From Marinimicrobium hydrolyticum (GTDB lineage Bacteria; Pseudomonadota; Gammaproteobacteria; Pseudomonadales; Cellvibrionaceae), in contig NZ_JAVDDU010000002.1 of NCBI RefSeq assembly GCF_030848505.1, forward strand, positions 372,001 to 436,000: 64,000 bases of DNA, read 5' to 3'. The position numbers were made by a program, and so were the translations under genes. Below the pieces are notes generated by a model. It did not search any database, had not been told where the DNA came from, and saw nothing but the letters and a program-made list of their open reading frames with translations. Below are positions 63,670-64,000 of the stretch, piece after piece. Every line of letters starts with the position of its first letter. Position 1 is the stretch's first letter.

Positions 63670-64000
63670 CTAGCGCCCCAGTAGCCCGGGAGGCATGATT
63701 TCGTCAAAATGGTGGATGGCAGGATAACCCTCCACCGTGCGGCTGGTTTTACTGTCCGGCTGATGAATGCACAGTAAGTGGCCGATACCGTAAGTTTTGG
63801 CCGACTCCAGCACACTCGTGGTGTCATCAATAAATAGAGTGCGCGCGGGGTCAAAATGTTCACGCTCACGCAGCGCATGCCAGAAGGCTTGCACCTCCTT
63901 CGGCTCTTTGAACTCGTGAGAGGAAATGACAATGTCCAACCAACGATCAATGGCCGTGACATCCAACTTCAGGGACAAACTCTGCGGGTGGGCATTGGTA
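63670..64000 (-). CDS. yrfG: GMP/IMP nucleotidase YrfG, C-terminal part
   Basis: The gene enters from the right edge; 109 codons are visible. The frame opens with TNAHPQSLSLKLD and has LFIDDTTSVLESAKTYG, the HAD motif with the magnesium-binding Asp pair, and KEPKEVQAFW with the motif III lysine. The pattern and the hslR-hslO neighbours identify YrfG, which dephosphorylates GMP and IMP. Confidence 0.88.
   Translation of the reverse strand, partial: TNAHPQSLSLKLDVTAIDRWLDIVISSHEFKEPKEVQAFWHALREREHFDPARTLFIDDTTSVLESAKTYGIGHLLCIHQPDSKTSRTVEGYPAIHHFDEIMPPGLLGR

Noticed and set aside
1-64000. CRISPR arrays, tRNA or rRNA genes, insertion sequences, prophage
   Set aside because: I saw no regularly spaced short repeats, no tRNA cloverleaf or TTCGA-arm candidates outside coding DNA, and no transposase, integrase or phage gene.

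Overview
The window is chromosomal DNA of a gammaproteobacterium. The gene complement points to a marine or plant-debris polysaccharide degrader of the Cellvibrionaceae type (Saccharophagus, Cellvibrio and Teredinibacter are the closest lifestyle match). Reasons: a poly-serine-linked GH5 lipoprotein, a very large TonB-dependent receptor with tryptophan-halogenase-like flavoproteins, a mannobiose epimerase/phosphorylase pathway, NtrBC with sigma-54 control, and yrfG-hslR-hslO synteny as in Escherichia. The genus is an inference. I see no rRNA, tRNA, CRISPR array, transposase or integrase.

Layout. 1-6000: a PP2C phosphatase/kinase fusion, trmH, a monohaem c-type protein, grxC and the 5-oxoprolinase operon pxpABC. 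6000-12200: small stress and membrane proteins, a paired glycosyltransferase/DUF2064 module, GFA and TauE proteins, DUF2459, DUF748 and DUF378 proteins. 12200-20800: typA, a secreted esterase, a YtrA-type GntR/ABC operon with a clear operator, a TIGR02466 oxygenase and thiI. 20900-26000: the nitrogen core (glnA, then glnL-glnG), each promoter carrying NtrC palindromes and a -24/-12 element. 26000-36700: a chemoreceptor, a hexuronate branch (fructuronate-reductase-like enzyme, KDG kinase, TRAP transporter) and the three-subunit transhydrogenase. 36900-45100: three halogenase-family genes (the middle one degenerate) downstream of a TonB-dependent receptor. 45500-51000: an SLC13 permease, then a sigma-54-preceded nitrate transporter followed by a second PP2C/kinase fusion. 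51400-61300: a beta-mannan utilisation locus. 61700-64000: a small membrane protein, hslO, hslR and the 3' part of yrfG.

How the genes work together. The mannan locus is nearly self-contained. An outer-surface GH5_8 mannanase cuts mannan; SSS and GPH symporters can import products; cellobiose/mannobiose 2-epimerase turns mannobiose into mannosylglucose; a GH130 phosphorylase releases mannose-1-phosphate and glucose; a mannose isomerase turns free mannose into fructose; a LacI regulator is present. Two near-identical LacI-type palindromes sit at equivalent places in the promoter of the four-gene operon and in that of the isomerase, and the isomerase leader contains an intrinsic terminator.

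The most unusual non-coding signal is a dispersed family of three elements (5960-6062, 27852-27939, 51225-51312). Each has long outer inverted arms enclosing two small hairpins whose loops carry an NGGA core, followed by a conserved TTCAC-x-(A/G)CGT tail. They resemble the TwoAYGGAY RNA motif and also look like CsrA/RsmA-type binding hairpins.
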